DNA from: Clostridium rhizosphaerae
GTDB taxonomy: Bacteria > Bacillota > Clostridia > Clostridiales > Clostridiaceae
Direction: 5' to 3'
Assembly (NCBI RefSeq): GCF_016765585.1
Contig: NZ_JAESWC010000001.1
Span: 124,001-188,000, forward strand
DNA length: 64,000 nucleotides
Both the position numbers and the translations under genes were made by a program. This document shows, in pieces, positions 1-7,839 of the stretch (within the stretch, counting starts at the first letter, position 1; each line of letters begins with the position of its first letter). Below the pieces are notes generated by a model. It searched no databases, had not been told where the DNA came from, and was given only the letters and a program-made list of their open reading frames with translations.

Positions 1-237
1 ACTGATGTAGTTCTCCATGAATGTGCAGATAAAGGTAGAAATATAATAGACAAACTTATTGAAGAGACTTATGGCGCTACATATGCTATTGCTTTGCTAA
101 GTCCTGATGATAAGCTAGAGGATGGAAGTATCAGAGCAAGGAAAAACGTTATCCTAGAAATCGGATTTTTTTTAGGAAGATTAGGAAAGCAAAACGTTAG
201 ATTATTAGTAAAAGATGAAAGAAGCAGGTATAAATGA
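1..237 (+). CDS. TIR-like nucleotide-binding domain protein, 3' end only, possibly damaged
   Basis: This is the end of a gene that starts before the window; 78 codons are readable. The stretch RARKNVILEIGFFLGRLG is typical of the C-terminal part of TIR-like domains (PF10137 type) that act as NAD-consuming effectors in CBASS and related anti-phage systems. The Glu in NVILEIG is the expected catalytic residue; this is family knowledge. The frame stops at TGA soon after LLVKDE, some 40-50 residues earlier than family members. The +1 frame from 215 reads MKEAGINEAINKF, which resembles the K-E-x-K-x-A-G-x helix that normally ends this domain. I infer an internal deletion or frameshift. A natural early stop is the alternative. 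The next gene follows after 39 bp. Confidence 0.65.
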   Translation, partial: TDVVLHECADKGRNIIDKLIEETYGATYAIALLSPDDKLEDGSIRARKNVILEIGFFLGRLGKQNVRLLVKDERSRYK

Positions 238-276
238 AGCTATAAACAAATTTCAGATAATATTTGGAGGAAATAT

Positions 277-963
277 ATGTTTTGTACAGGCTGTGGCAAT
301 AGTATAAAAACTGTTGATAAGTTCTGCTCTAGTTGTGGTAAGAAGCTTTCAGCATTTAATGAAACTAATAATACAATTATTACTGGTGAAGGTAGTGTAA
401 GTATTGTTAGTAGTGGTAAAGGAAATATAAAAGTTGGTAATTTATATGCTACTATTAATTCAACTGAACAAGCAAAACAGCTTGAATATAGTTACACAAA
501 AAAAGGAAAGCCTTTTAGTCTTAATAAGGTAAGATATTTAAAGATTGTGTCAATGTCAGCAGGTGCAATCGGAACGGCTCTAGGACTTGTAGATTCAACT
601 TTAGGAATTCTAAATAATAGTTCAACAATGCTTGGAAATAATAACTCTTTTATAATTACTGCAGTTTCTGTTATTGTTCTTTTGATTAGTCTTTTGATAC
701 ACATTTTATATAAAGAGTTACTTACAAAAGGCTTTATTTGGATTAAACCTCATAATTTAATAAACTTGAAACTAAAGTGCAATAATGACGGTACAGCATC
801 TTTATTAGATCTTAGTGGAGTATGCCCTAAGCCAAAATGTGGTGGAAAGATAAAACTGTATAAAGATAACATCACTGGTAAGATAATTGGGTATTGTGAA
901 AAGAACCATGACCACAAGTTTACCTTTGACCATACTGACTTTTCTGGTAAAGATATAAAATAG
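277..963 (+). CDS. Zinc-ribbon membrane protein of unknown function
   Basis: The 228-residue product starts with a zinc ribbon of the double CxxC kind (Cys3, Cys6, Cys17, Cys20). A polar region, about two hydrophobic segments near residues 90-107 and 124-145, and a second Cys/His-rich module near the C-terminus (CPKPKCGG then GYCEKNHDH) follow. This suggests a membrane protein with metal-binding modules at both ends. A good ribosome site (GGAGG, 5 bases before ATG) fixes the start. It lies directly behind the TIR-like gene on the same strand, so it may be that system's partner, but I do not recognise a named defence family. The function is unknown. Confidence 0.75.
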   Translation: MFCTGCGNSIKTVDKFCSSCGKKLSAFNETNNTIITGEGSVSIVSSGKGNIKVGNLYATINSTEQAKQLEYSYTKKGKPFSLNKVRYLKIVSMSAGAIGTALGLVDSTLGILNNSSTMLGNNNSFIITAVSVIVLLISLLIHILYKELLTKGFIWIKPHNLINLKLKCNNDGTASLLDLSGVCPKPKCGGKIKLYKDNITGKIIGYCEKNHDHKFTFDHTDFSGKDIK

Positions 964-1077
964 AAATTTTTTTGCTTTCAGAAGGATATATACCCTTTTC
1001 GTTTTTTTAAATAGATTTGATAATTTAGATAAGCTAATATAGGTCAATCACTAAATTATGATTATCTTATCTTTTCA

Positions 1078-1179
1078 TTATTCGCCTAATATCATTGTAT
1101 CTCCGTCTCCTCTGAGCTGTCCCTCTTCGAAAATGTAGTTTACACCCAGTGAGAGCTGATCATATCGGACGGAGATGTA
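1078..1179 (-). pseudogene. Short coding-like remnant in the 964-1226 gap
   Basis: The 263-bp gap after the zinc-ribbon gene contains a 33-residue open stretch on the minus strand. It reads YISVRYDQLSLGVNYIFEEG and then QLRGDGDTMILGE before a TAA. It has no start codon and follows an in-frame stop, and its base composition is less AT-rich than its surroundings. It looks like the surviving C-terminal end of a deleted gene. The family is not recognised. A 9-bp inverted repeat (ATCTCCGTC / GACGGAGAT) brackets much of it. The call rests only on its protein-like composition. Confidence 0.3.
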
Positions 1180-1226
1180 TTAATATGTTAAGTAATCAAT
1201 GAAAGCTACAATTTAGATTAATCCAC

Positions 1227-1838
1227 TTATTTCAGCTTATACTTCTTGCACTCTCCATGCTTATTATAAATTGCGGATAGATAACTATTATCAACCATTC
1301 CAAAAATTGTATCCAGTAACCCACCTTTCAATTGTTTTGCCACTAATGCTTCAGACACATCTTCTAAAGAAACTACTCTTCTAGCTATACTGAATATTTG
1401 TTCAAAAAAATCACCTGTTCTTTCAATTTGTGCTCCATTAGCATCTAGTTCAATAACTATTCTCTTTGACATTTTGAAATGCCCTCTATCATACTCAAGT
1501 AGTATTAGAACTGGATTATATGGAAAATCAATATCGAAATCCTGTTCCAGTTTCATCAAAAATTCAAGAAAGATCTCACGTTTAAAGTAATAATCTTTGC
1601 CTTTAATAGTTATTTTCTTTTTGCTCTCATACATCCCCTCTTCCATATAACCTGGTAAATAAAAATTTATATATTCGCCAGATTTATAGTTAAAAACATC
1701 AATATAATTTAATATATACTCTTTGCACTTTCGTTGGTCAAAATCTGCAATTAGTAACCCAAAAGTAACAGGTAAGTCGGGATTCTCTCTTCTTTTAATT
1801 TCATAAACCAATCTTTCATAACTTCCTAACGCCCACAT
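1227..1838 (-). CDS. Hypothetical protein, 203 aa, in probable defence island
   Basis: The product has 203 residues, is soluble, mixed in charge, and has no signal peptide or membrane segment. The N-terminal half is rich in aromatic residues (FNYKSGEYINFYLPGY), and the C-terminal half contains a helix-rich segment (RVVSLEDVSEALVAKQLKGG). I do not recognise a family. The start ATG follows AAAGGGGAAATATAC, a moderate ribosome site. It is transcribed alone on the minus strand between the TIR/zinc-ribbon pair and the PLD-helicase gene, so a role in phage defence is possible by location only. Confidence 0.6.
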   Translation of the reverse strand: MWALGSYERLVYEIKRRENPDLPVTFGLLIADFDQRKCKEYILNYIDVFNYKSGEYINFYLPGYMEEGMYESKKKITIKGKDYYFKREIFLEFLMKLEQDFDIDFPYNPVLILLEYDRGHFKMSKRIVIELDANGAQIERTGDFFEQIFSIARRVVSLEDVSEALVAKQLKGGLLDTIFGMVDNSYLSAIYNKHGECKKYKLK

Positions 1839-2194
1839 GTATATTTCCCCTTTCTACTTCAAACCGATATCTATTTAACTTTTTCATTATTTCACATAAC
1901 CATGGGTCTACTTGCACTTCGTTCAGCATGATATTATGATACTAACTCCACATTATAGACATTATTTGAACCTTTTATTTCACTTATCTTATTTTTCTAC
2001 TCTATAAATACCCAATATTTCCTCTGTAACCTGGATATTTAATATTTGCAAATAGATTCAAACAAAAATATGATTTACTTAAATAGTAGTTTTTCTATCG
2101 CTTTTATAATTTCAGGCCGAATTTACACTGGTTATTAGCCATTGAATAGTCATCAAGCCTCTGTAACTGCTTTTTATATACTTTCTCCAACATA
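1839..2194. other. 356-bp gap with a possible 29-aa reading frame at 2104..2193 (minus)
   Basis: The gap separates the helicase stop from the start of the 203-residue protein. An ATG at 2193 lies 1 base beyond the helicase stop (GTATAATATG) and opens 29 codons (MLEKVYKKQLQRLDDYSMAN and onward) before TAA at 2104. The peptide has a natural composition and could be a small gene or the head of a truncated one. No ribosome site is visible. The rest of the gap is AT-rich with no hairpin or repeat that I could see. Confidence 0.25.
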
Positions 2195-5100
2195 TTATAC
2201 AATACTTTTATTCGCCACCCTCATCATCCCAGCCGGCATCTCCTCTTTCATCTCCCAAACAAAACTAATCGGCATATCCCCCTCATGCTTCACATACTCC
2301 ACCTCACCCAAATAAACATAAGGCGAAGTCACACCATCCTGTTTCTTATTCTCCCTAACAAACAGAACTATCCTATTGCCAGTTCTCAAATGGTTAATAT
2401 ACCTCTGTCCAGTCTCACTGTCTACTGAAGTCCTACTCTGACTCTGCCAGTGAAACAGCCTTTCATTTATTGCATAATCCTCGTAGAGGGTTGATGGCGA
2501 ATATTCCTTCTCACTTTTATTCAAAGTTACAAAGAAAGCATCAAGCTTCTTCTCATTAAAATACTTAACTCCCTCTCTAAAGGCCGGCTTCTTGCTTTCT
2601 TCAAAATAGCCGAAGGCAGCCATAATTTGATCCACACTATAACTGCAGTGCAAATCCAGCGGACACTGAAATCCTAAATCCACCTGCTTATCAACAAAAT
2701 CAATGTGCAGATAGTTATATTGAAGTATCTCTAAAGCCTCTTTCATAAGCTCCTTGTTATTTACACAAAGCTCACTTAAGCATTCTTCAAAAGTAGCGAA
2801 TCCTTGCTTTTCTGGCGCCTCTAAATAAAAGCTATAATATAGCATTCCAAGCATAAGCTTCTCTTCTGTACTAAACACCTGTGCTTTAATATCCTCACCT
2901 AAAGCCAGCACCCTAGTTGCAAATTCAATAAGTTCTCTAGAATTTATATGAAACAAATTCTTAAATCTCTTATTTATTACTTCCTCATCTTTATTATCAA
3001 AGCTCTCCATAATACCGGCTTCAACTTTCATTCTGCTAAAGCTTCTGTCTCCATTCTTGCCATATACATCAATTAAGCTATAGCCATAGTGTTCCATGAA
3101 GTTAGCCAAGATAAGCTTATGTCCTGTATCAGCTTCAAAATATTTAATCTTGCTTATTAAAGCAGCCTTTGTAAGCCTTGCATCCTTTATGTTTCTAAGT
3201 ATGTATTCCTTAGCCTGCTTTTCTAAATGTATATAGCAGCCCTTTGGAAGGTTTAAAAATCCATTGTTAATGCTGTATTCTACTGAATGCTTTGATTTGC
3301 CTATCAAGGCTTTAAACTTCTGTTCAAAATCATAGTTTTTGTGAGCCTGACCAACAAAGTCCAAAACTGTTAGGCATTCTTTTCCTTCGCTAAGTCTTAG
3401 ACCTCTTCCAAGCTGCTGAAGGAATATGGTTAAGCTTTCTGTAGGTCTTAAAAACAGCACAGTGTTTATTTCAGGTATATCTACACCTTCATTATAAAGG
3501 TCAACTGTAAATATGAATTTTATTTCTCCGCTTACAAGCCTTTTCTTAGCGCTGCTTCTTTCTTCATCGCTGCTCTCACCAGTTAAAGCAATTGATGCTA
3601 TGCTATTTTTATTAAACCTGTCAGCCATGTATTTAGCATGTTCAACACCAACGCAAAAGCCTAGTCCAACAATCTCATTCATATCCGTTACATACTTTTG
3701 AAGGCTAGTTATAATTTGATTTACTCTAATATCATTGCTTGTATAAACCTTCTCAAGCTCCTGTTTGTCATAGCCTCCTCTAGTCCATTTAAGCTTTGAT
3801 AAATCAACTAAATCAGACACAGCAAAATATTGAAAGGAGCTTAAAAGCTTTCTGTCTATAGCTTCAGGAAGTCTCATCTCTGCTGCAATCCTATCATCAA
3901 AGCGCTCTAATACATTTTTGCCGTCCATTCTTTCAGGGGTAGCAGTTAATCCTAATAGTATTTTAGGATTATAGTAATCTAAAAGCCTCTGATAAGATGG
4001 AGCTTCAGCATGATGAAATTCGTCAACTATTATAAAATCATAAAAATCCGCTGTAGTCTTTTCATAAAGCTTAGCAGAGTTAAAGCTTTGTATGCTCATA
4101 AATAAATGGTCTAAGGAAGAAGGTACACTTCCTCCAACATACAAATCTCCAAAATTGCTGTCCTTTAAAATAGCTCTAAAGGTATCCCTGCTTTGCTTAA
4201 GTATTTCTTCTCTATGAGCAATAAAAAGCAGCCTGTTCTTATCTCTTTTATGTTCACGAACAAAATCCTTATAATCAAAGGCAGCAATAACTGTTTTTCC
4301 TACTCCAGTTGCAGCAATCAAAAGGTTTTTATGCCTGTTAAATAAAACTCTCTCAGCCTTAAGTTTCTCAAGTATTTCCTTCTGATAAAAATAAGGCTTT
4401 ATATCAAAGTTAAATATAGATTCACCCTCACCATCTGTTCTGCTTTCCTTATTAAGTGAGGTTTTAAGCCTTTCTTTATCCTCCTGAGCCTCTCCGTTAA
4501 ATACTATAAACTCACCATCATTCCAATAGCTTTCAAAGGTTGCTTCAAACTTCTTAATAATATCAAAGGAATCTTTCTCCGTTACTTTAAGGTTCCACTC
4601 AAGTCCTGAGGTTATGGCAGCACTTGATAAATTGGAGGAACCAATATAGGCCGTAGTAAAGCCAGTTTCTCTTTTGAAAAGATAGGCCTTTGCATGGAGT
4701 CTTGTTCTCTCCGTATCATAGGAAATCTTTATTTCTGTGTTCTTTAGCCTACTTAATTCCTCTATGGCTTTATAATCCGTTGCTCCCATGTATGATGTAG
4801 TTATTATTCTAAGCCTATGCCCCTCCTGCTCTGTAAACTCCTTAAGCTCCTCAATAATACACCTAAGACCGCTCCACTTTACAAAGGACACAAGCATATC
4901 TATAGAATCACAGCATAAAATCTCCTTCTTAAGCTCACTCATCATGTTAGGTTCCTGAACAGAGCCTGTAAATAACGAGCTTTGATAAAGAGGAGTTACA
5001 GGTCTTACAGACTTGCTTTCCTTCACAGCCTTTATGATGTTTATCTTAGAATACAGAGCTGTCATCACTTCTCCCTCTTCTTCGATCTTAAAGTCCTCAA

Positions 5101-5377
5101 TATTCCTTTCCCGGGCAATATTCGCTAACATTTTTATAAGTTCGTTGCAGGCTTCTATCTGTGAAAGCAGTGCTTCCTTATCATTTTGCTTGCTGTTTTC
5201 TCTTATAAATCGGAGTGCCTTTTTAACTACTGAGGATATGTAGGCAGAGAGTATTGTCTTTGCCTCTTCTACATCAAGCTCTTCTTTTTCTATAAGATAT
5301 TTATCTAAACTTAATTGTTTAAGCTTTTGTTTTAATTCTCTATTTATGATCTGCTCATAAACTCCTTCTTTTAGCAT
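2195..5377 (-). CDS. PLD-nuclease / SF2 helicase / DUF3427 protein
   Basis: This large single-chain nuclease-helicase probably acts on DNA, and similar proteins often lie in defence islands. From the chosen start (1060 residues) the order is: a helical N-terminal region, a phospholipase D domain with one HxK motif (LHAKAYLF near residue 227, then GSSNLS), an SF2 helicase core (Walker A ATGVGKT near 357, DEFHH near 452, GLTATPERMDG near 477, QQLGRGLRLSEG as motif VI), and a C-terminal DUF3427-like region. One HxK motif implies that PLD sites form in a dimer. The start at 5377 has GAGGTG six bases upstream; an ATG nine codons earlier has no ribosome site. It stands alone on the minus strand. 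Confidence 0.88.
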   Translation of the reverse strand: MLKEGVYEQIINRELKQKLKQLSLDKYLIEKEELDVEEAKTILSAYISSVVKKALRFIRENSKQNDKEALLSQIEACNELIKMLANIARERNIEDFKIEEEGEVMTALYSKINIIKAVKESKSVRPVTPLYQSSLFTGSVQEPNMMSELKKEILCCDSIDMLVSFVKWSGLRCIIEELKEFTEQEGHRLRIITTSYMGATDYKAIEELSRLKNTEIKISYDTERTRLHAKAYLFKRETGFTTAYIGSSNLSSAAITSGLEWNLKVTEKDSFDIIKKFEATFESYWNDGEFIVFNGEAQEDKERLKTSLNKESRTDGEGESIFNFDIKPYFYQKEILEKLKAERVLFNRHKNLLIAATGVGKTVIAAFDYKDFVREHKRDKNRLLFIAHREEILKQSRDTFRAILKDSNFGDLYVGGSVPSSLDHLFMSIQSFNSAKLYEKTTADFYDFIIVDEFHHAEAPSYQRLLDYYNPKILLGLTATPERMDGKNVLERFDDRIAAEMRLPEAIDRKLLSSFQYFAVSDLVDLSKLKWTRGGYDKQELEKVYTSNDIRVNQIITSLQKYVTDMNEIVGLGFCVGVEHAKYMADRFNKNSIASIALTGESSDEERSSAKKRLVSGEIKFIFTVDLYNEGVDIPEINTVLFLRPTESLTIFLQQLGRGLRLSEGKECLTVLDFVGQAHKNYDFEQKFKALIGKSKHSVEYSINNGFLNLPKGCYIHLEKQAKEYILRNIKDARLTKAALISKIKYFEADTGHKLILANFMEHYGYSLIDVYGKNGDRSFSRMKVEAGIMESFDNKDEEVINKRFKNLFHINSRELIEFATRVLALGEDIKAQVFSTEEKLMLGMLYYSFYLEAPEKQGFATFEECLSELCVNNKELMKEALEILQYNYLHIDFVDKQVDLGFQCPLDLHCSYSVDQIMAAFGYFEESKKPAFREGVKYFNEKKLDAFFVTLNKSEKEYSPSTLYEDYAINERLFHWQSQSRTSVDSETGQRYINHLRTGNRIVLFVRENKKQDGVTSPYVYLGEVEYVKHEGDMPISFVWEMKEEMPAGMMRVANKSIV

Positions 5378-5506
5378 GGAATTCACCTCGGTTGTTTGAT
5401 ACATGGTATATTCTGTATTAGGATGTGGAAATCCTGCTAAAGTATTTATATAAAAGTTAAAGGAACTTTAATTCATTATTTATATACTCCGTATTAAGAC
5501 AAAAAA

Positions 5507-5537
5507 CCTCCCAAGGCAGTTATACTACCCAAGGAGG
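5507..5537 (-). terminator. Weak terminator-like hairpin after the MFS gene
   Basis: On the minus strand a short CCTCC/GGAGG stem with a 21-base loop is followed by six T residues. It lies about 60 bases beyond the stop of the OFA carrier. The stem is only 5 bp, so confidence is moderate. Confidence 0.45.
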
Positions 5538-5594
5538 CTTATATTATAATCAAATTTGTTTACAAGTTGCCTTTATACAGCTAATACTTTTTTT

Positions 5595-6812
5595 CTAAGC
5601 AGCTTTTATAACAGCTTTTGAACCTATTCTAGTTTGTTTTATAGTTACCGGAGCCTTTATAGCTGCAATTATTATAATTGAAACTAGGCATAATATTCCT
5701 ATAACCATGAAGGTAGGCTTGAAACCACCTGCAGCGGCAGATATAAATGATCCTGAAAGAGCACCTATTCCAAAACCTTGATAAATAATTCCGTAGTTTT
5801 TAGTTTGGTTTTTCAAACCGAAAAATTCACCTACTATAGGAGGGAATATCGTGATGTTTCCTCCAAAGCAAAAGGCTATCCCAGCAACACAAGCAAAGAA
5901 AATTCCAAAATTCAAATGTGCAAAACTTAATACAAATACGCTGATTGCAGTAAGTGTAAAGGTAAATGCTATTACTTTTAGTCTGCCTATTTTATCTGAC
6001 AGTGCTCCTAAAATTATTCTTCCAGCAGTATTAAATATTGCTACCATTGCAACTGCATTTGCAGCTACAGCAGGGGTGAGACCAGCTAAGCTGACACCTA
6101 TATCTTTTACAATTCCTATTAGATAAAGACCGCTCATGCATGCTGTAAAGAATATTATAAACAACATATATGCTTGCTTAGTCTTTAACATTTCTTTCAC
6201 CGAATAGTTATGCCCTTCTGAAGCATTATTAGCTTTAACAGTTTTAATTGATGCATCCTTTAGTAATTGAGCACCTGTAAAAACTAAAGCTATTACAATA
6301 ATCCCCCAATATAGAAATGCTGTAGAAACACCTTTTGAAGTTATTAATCCTGCATTTATATATTTAAAAATCAAGCTTCCTGTTCCATAAGCTCCAACTG
6401 ATATACCTGAAATAAGCCCTTTTCTCTCTGGAAACCACTTTATACAATTAGTAAGAATAGTGATATATGCAATACCATCTGCGGCTCCAACAATCACACC
6501 AGCAGTAATATATAACATAGGTAATGAATTTACTTTAGATGTTAGTAAAAGACCAACTCCAAGTATTATTCCACAAATTGATACAAGCTTTCTAATCCCT
6601 AGCTTGTCTTGAAGCTTACCAGCAATTAATGTAGAAAATGCTAAAGCAAAGCTTGTAATAGAAAATGTCATGGATACCTTGCTTAATCCCCAGCCAAACT
6701 TATTAACAATAGGCTGATTAAATAAACTCCAAGTATAAATTGTCCCTAAACCAATCTGGGCAATTATTGTACCTAATACTATTAACAATCGTTTTTCTGG
6801 TGTGTTTTTCAT
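5595..6812 (-). CDS. OFA-family MFS carboxylate transporter
   Basis: This 405-residue, 12-segment major facilitator belongs to the oxalate/formate antiporter (OFA) group. Its N-terminus (LGTIIAQIGLGTIYTWSLFN) is the group's signature, and the first-half loop KLQDKLGIRKL matches the MFS loop 2-3 motif. Related carriers include OxlT and E. coli YhjX, so a small organic acid such as pyruvate, formate or oxalate is the likely substrate. The LytS/LytTR pair lies directly upstream on the same strand, which mirrors YpdA/YpdB control of yhjX in E. coli. A paired direct repeat in the upstream region fits this. GGGAGGG upstream of the ATG supports the start. Confidence 0.87.
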   Translation of the reverse strand: MKNTPEKRLLIVLGTIIAQIGLGTIYTWSLFNQPIVNKFGWGLSKVSMTFSITSFALAFSTLIAGKLQDKLGIRKLVSICGIILGVGLLLTSKVNSLPMLYITAGVIVGAADGIAYITILTNCIKWFPERKGLISGISVGAYGTGSLIFKYINAGLITSKGVSTAFLYWGIIVIALVFTGAQLLKDASIKTVKANNASEGHNYSVKEMLKTKQAYMLFIIFFTACMSGLYLIGIVKDIGVSLAGLTPAVAANAVAMVAIFNTAGRIILGALSDKIGRLKVIAFTFTLTAISVFVLSFAHLNFGIFFACVAGIAFCFGGNITIFPPIVGEFFGLKNQTKNYGIIYQGFGIGALSGSFISAAAGGFKPTFMVIGILCLVSIIIIAAIKAPVTIKQTRIGSKAVIKAA

Positions 6813-6901
6813 TGTGAAGCCCTCCCTTTATTTTTTCTGTTAAAATAATGTTTATTTAAAACGTTTATCATTTTTGAAAACCTTTCCCTAATCTGATTCA
6901 A

Positions 6902-6970
6902 ATTATATATCAAAGCAAAATAAAGAGATTAAATACTGAATGAAATGCAAAAAATAGTGCATAAAATGCA
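6902..6970 (-). promoter_or_regulatory. LytTR-type direct repeats and promoter upstream of the OFA carrier
   Basis: Read on the minus strand, TGCATTTTAT (6961-6970) is followed after exactly 11 bases by TGCATTTCAT (6940-6949). E. coli YpdB binds GGCATTTCAT-N11-GGCATTTCAT, so each half matches at 8-9 of 10 positions and the spacing is identical. A TATAAT (6902-6907) lies downstream with no good -35 box, as expected for an activated promoter. The site is about 130-160 bp before the carrier start. Confidence 0.7.
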
Positions 6971-7074
6971 TAGTTTCGACAACTAGTTACATAGCTTCAT
7001 TACACAATGAACATTATCAATCTTTGTATAATTTATAACAAAAATGCAGCCTTCTAATTTTTTTCAATAAAAAA

Positions 7075-7101
7075 ATCAGATGTGGCAAAACCTCATCTGA
7101 T
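7075..7101 (-). terminator. Terminator after the LytTR regulator gene
   Basis: An 8-bp stem (ATCAGATG/CATCTGAT), extended by a partly paired inner part, is followed on the minus strand by a run of seven T. It lies 12 bases past the regulator stop and ends the kinase-regulator operon before the carrier gene. Confidence 0.8.
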
Positions 7102-7112
7102 ATAAATTTCAA

Positions 7113-7835
7113 TTAAATATTCATAAGCTGTTTAAATTCCTTTAGATTGCTTCTGCTTACTGGCACTTCATAGTCAATATCTTGAAGCTTCAAGTTATAA
7201 GTATTGTTAAACCAAGGAATGATTTCTTTTATTTTAGTTATATTTACTATATAAGATCTATGACATCTAAAAAACTTATCCTTTGTCAAATTGTTATAAA
7301 ACTCAGATATACTAAGATTTACCGAATACTCTTCCTTTTTAGTATAAACATAAGTTACTCTTTCTTTTGCTATACAATAATAAATATCATTCATATCCAC
7401 AACTATTATCTTATCATTCTTCCATAAGTTTATCTTATCTGTAATACTTCCTTTTTTAGGAATTTCTTTTTGCTGTCCATAGCTCATTTCAAGCTTTTTA
7501 AGCATAGATATAATTCTAGTTTCTGAATAAGGTTTTAATATATAGTCAAAAGCTTCTATTTCAAAGGCCTCCGCAGCATGTTCTTTATACGCAGTTATAA
7601 ATACTATTTGCGGCTTTTTAGCAAATTTACTAATACTTTTTGCAAGCAGAACTCCATCAAGTAAGGGTATGTTAATATCTAAGAAAATAACGTCCACTAC
7701 ATTTTCCTGCATAAATTTAAGCACTTCTATTCCATCTTCAAACTCATCCACAATATCTATACTGCTGTAATTTTTAATAAAATATTTAAGTTCTTCCCTT
7801 GCTAAAACTTCATCTTCAACTATTATTGCTTTCAT
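7113..7835 (-). CDS. LytTR-family response regulator
   Basis: This 240-residue two-component regulator has an N-terminal receiver domain with the phosphate-accepting Asp53 (IFLDINIPLL), the acidic patch VEDE at 6-9, and the Thr and Lys of the active site (FITAYKEH, DYILKPY). A LytTR DNA-binding domain fills residues from about 135 to 240 (FFRCHRSYIVNITKI and the VPVSRSN end). The kinase gene ends 4 bases before this start, so the two are co-transcribed. The probable target is the adjacent OFA carrier, given the repeats at 6940-6970. It is the counterpart of YpdB/BtsR-type regulators. Confidence 0.9.
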   Translation of the reverse strand: MKAIIVEDEVLAREELKYFIKNYSSIDIVDEFEDGIEVLKFMQENVVDVIFLDINIPLLDGVLLAKSISKFAKKPQIVFITAYKEHAAEAFEIEAFDYILKPYSETRIISMLKKLEMSYGQQKEIPKKGSITDKINLWKNDKIIVVDMNDIYYCIAKERVTYVYTKKEEYSVNLSISEFYNNLTKDKFFRCHRSYIVNITKIKEIIPWFNNTYNLKLQDIDYEVPVSRSNLKEFKQLMNI

Positions 7836-7839
7836 ATCC

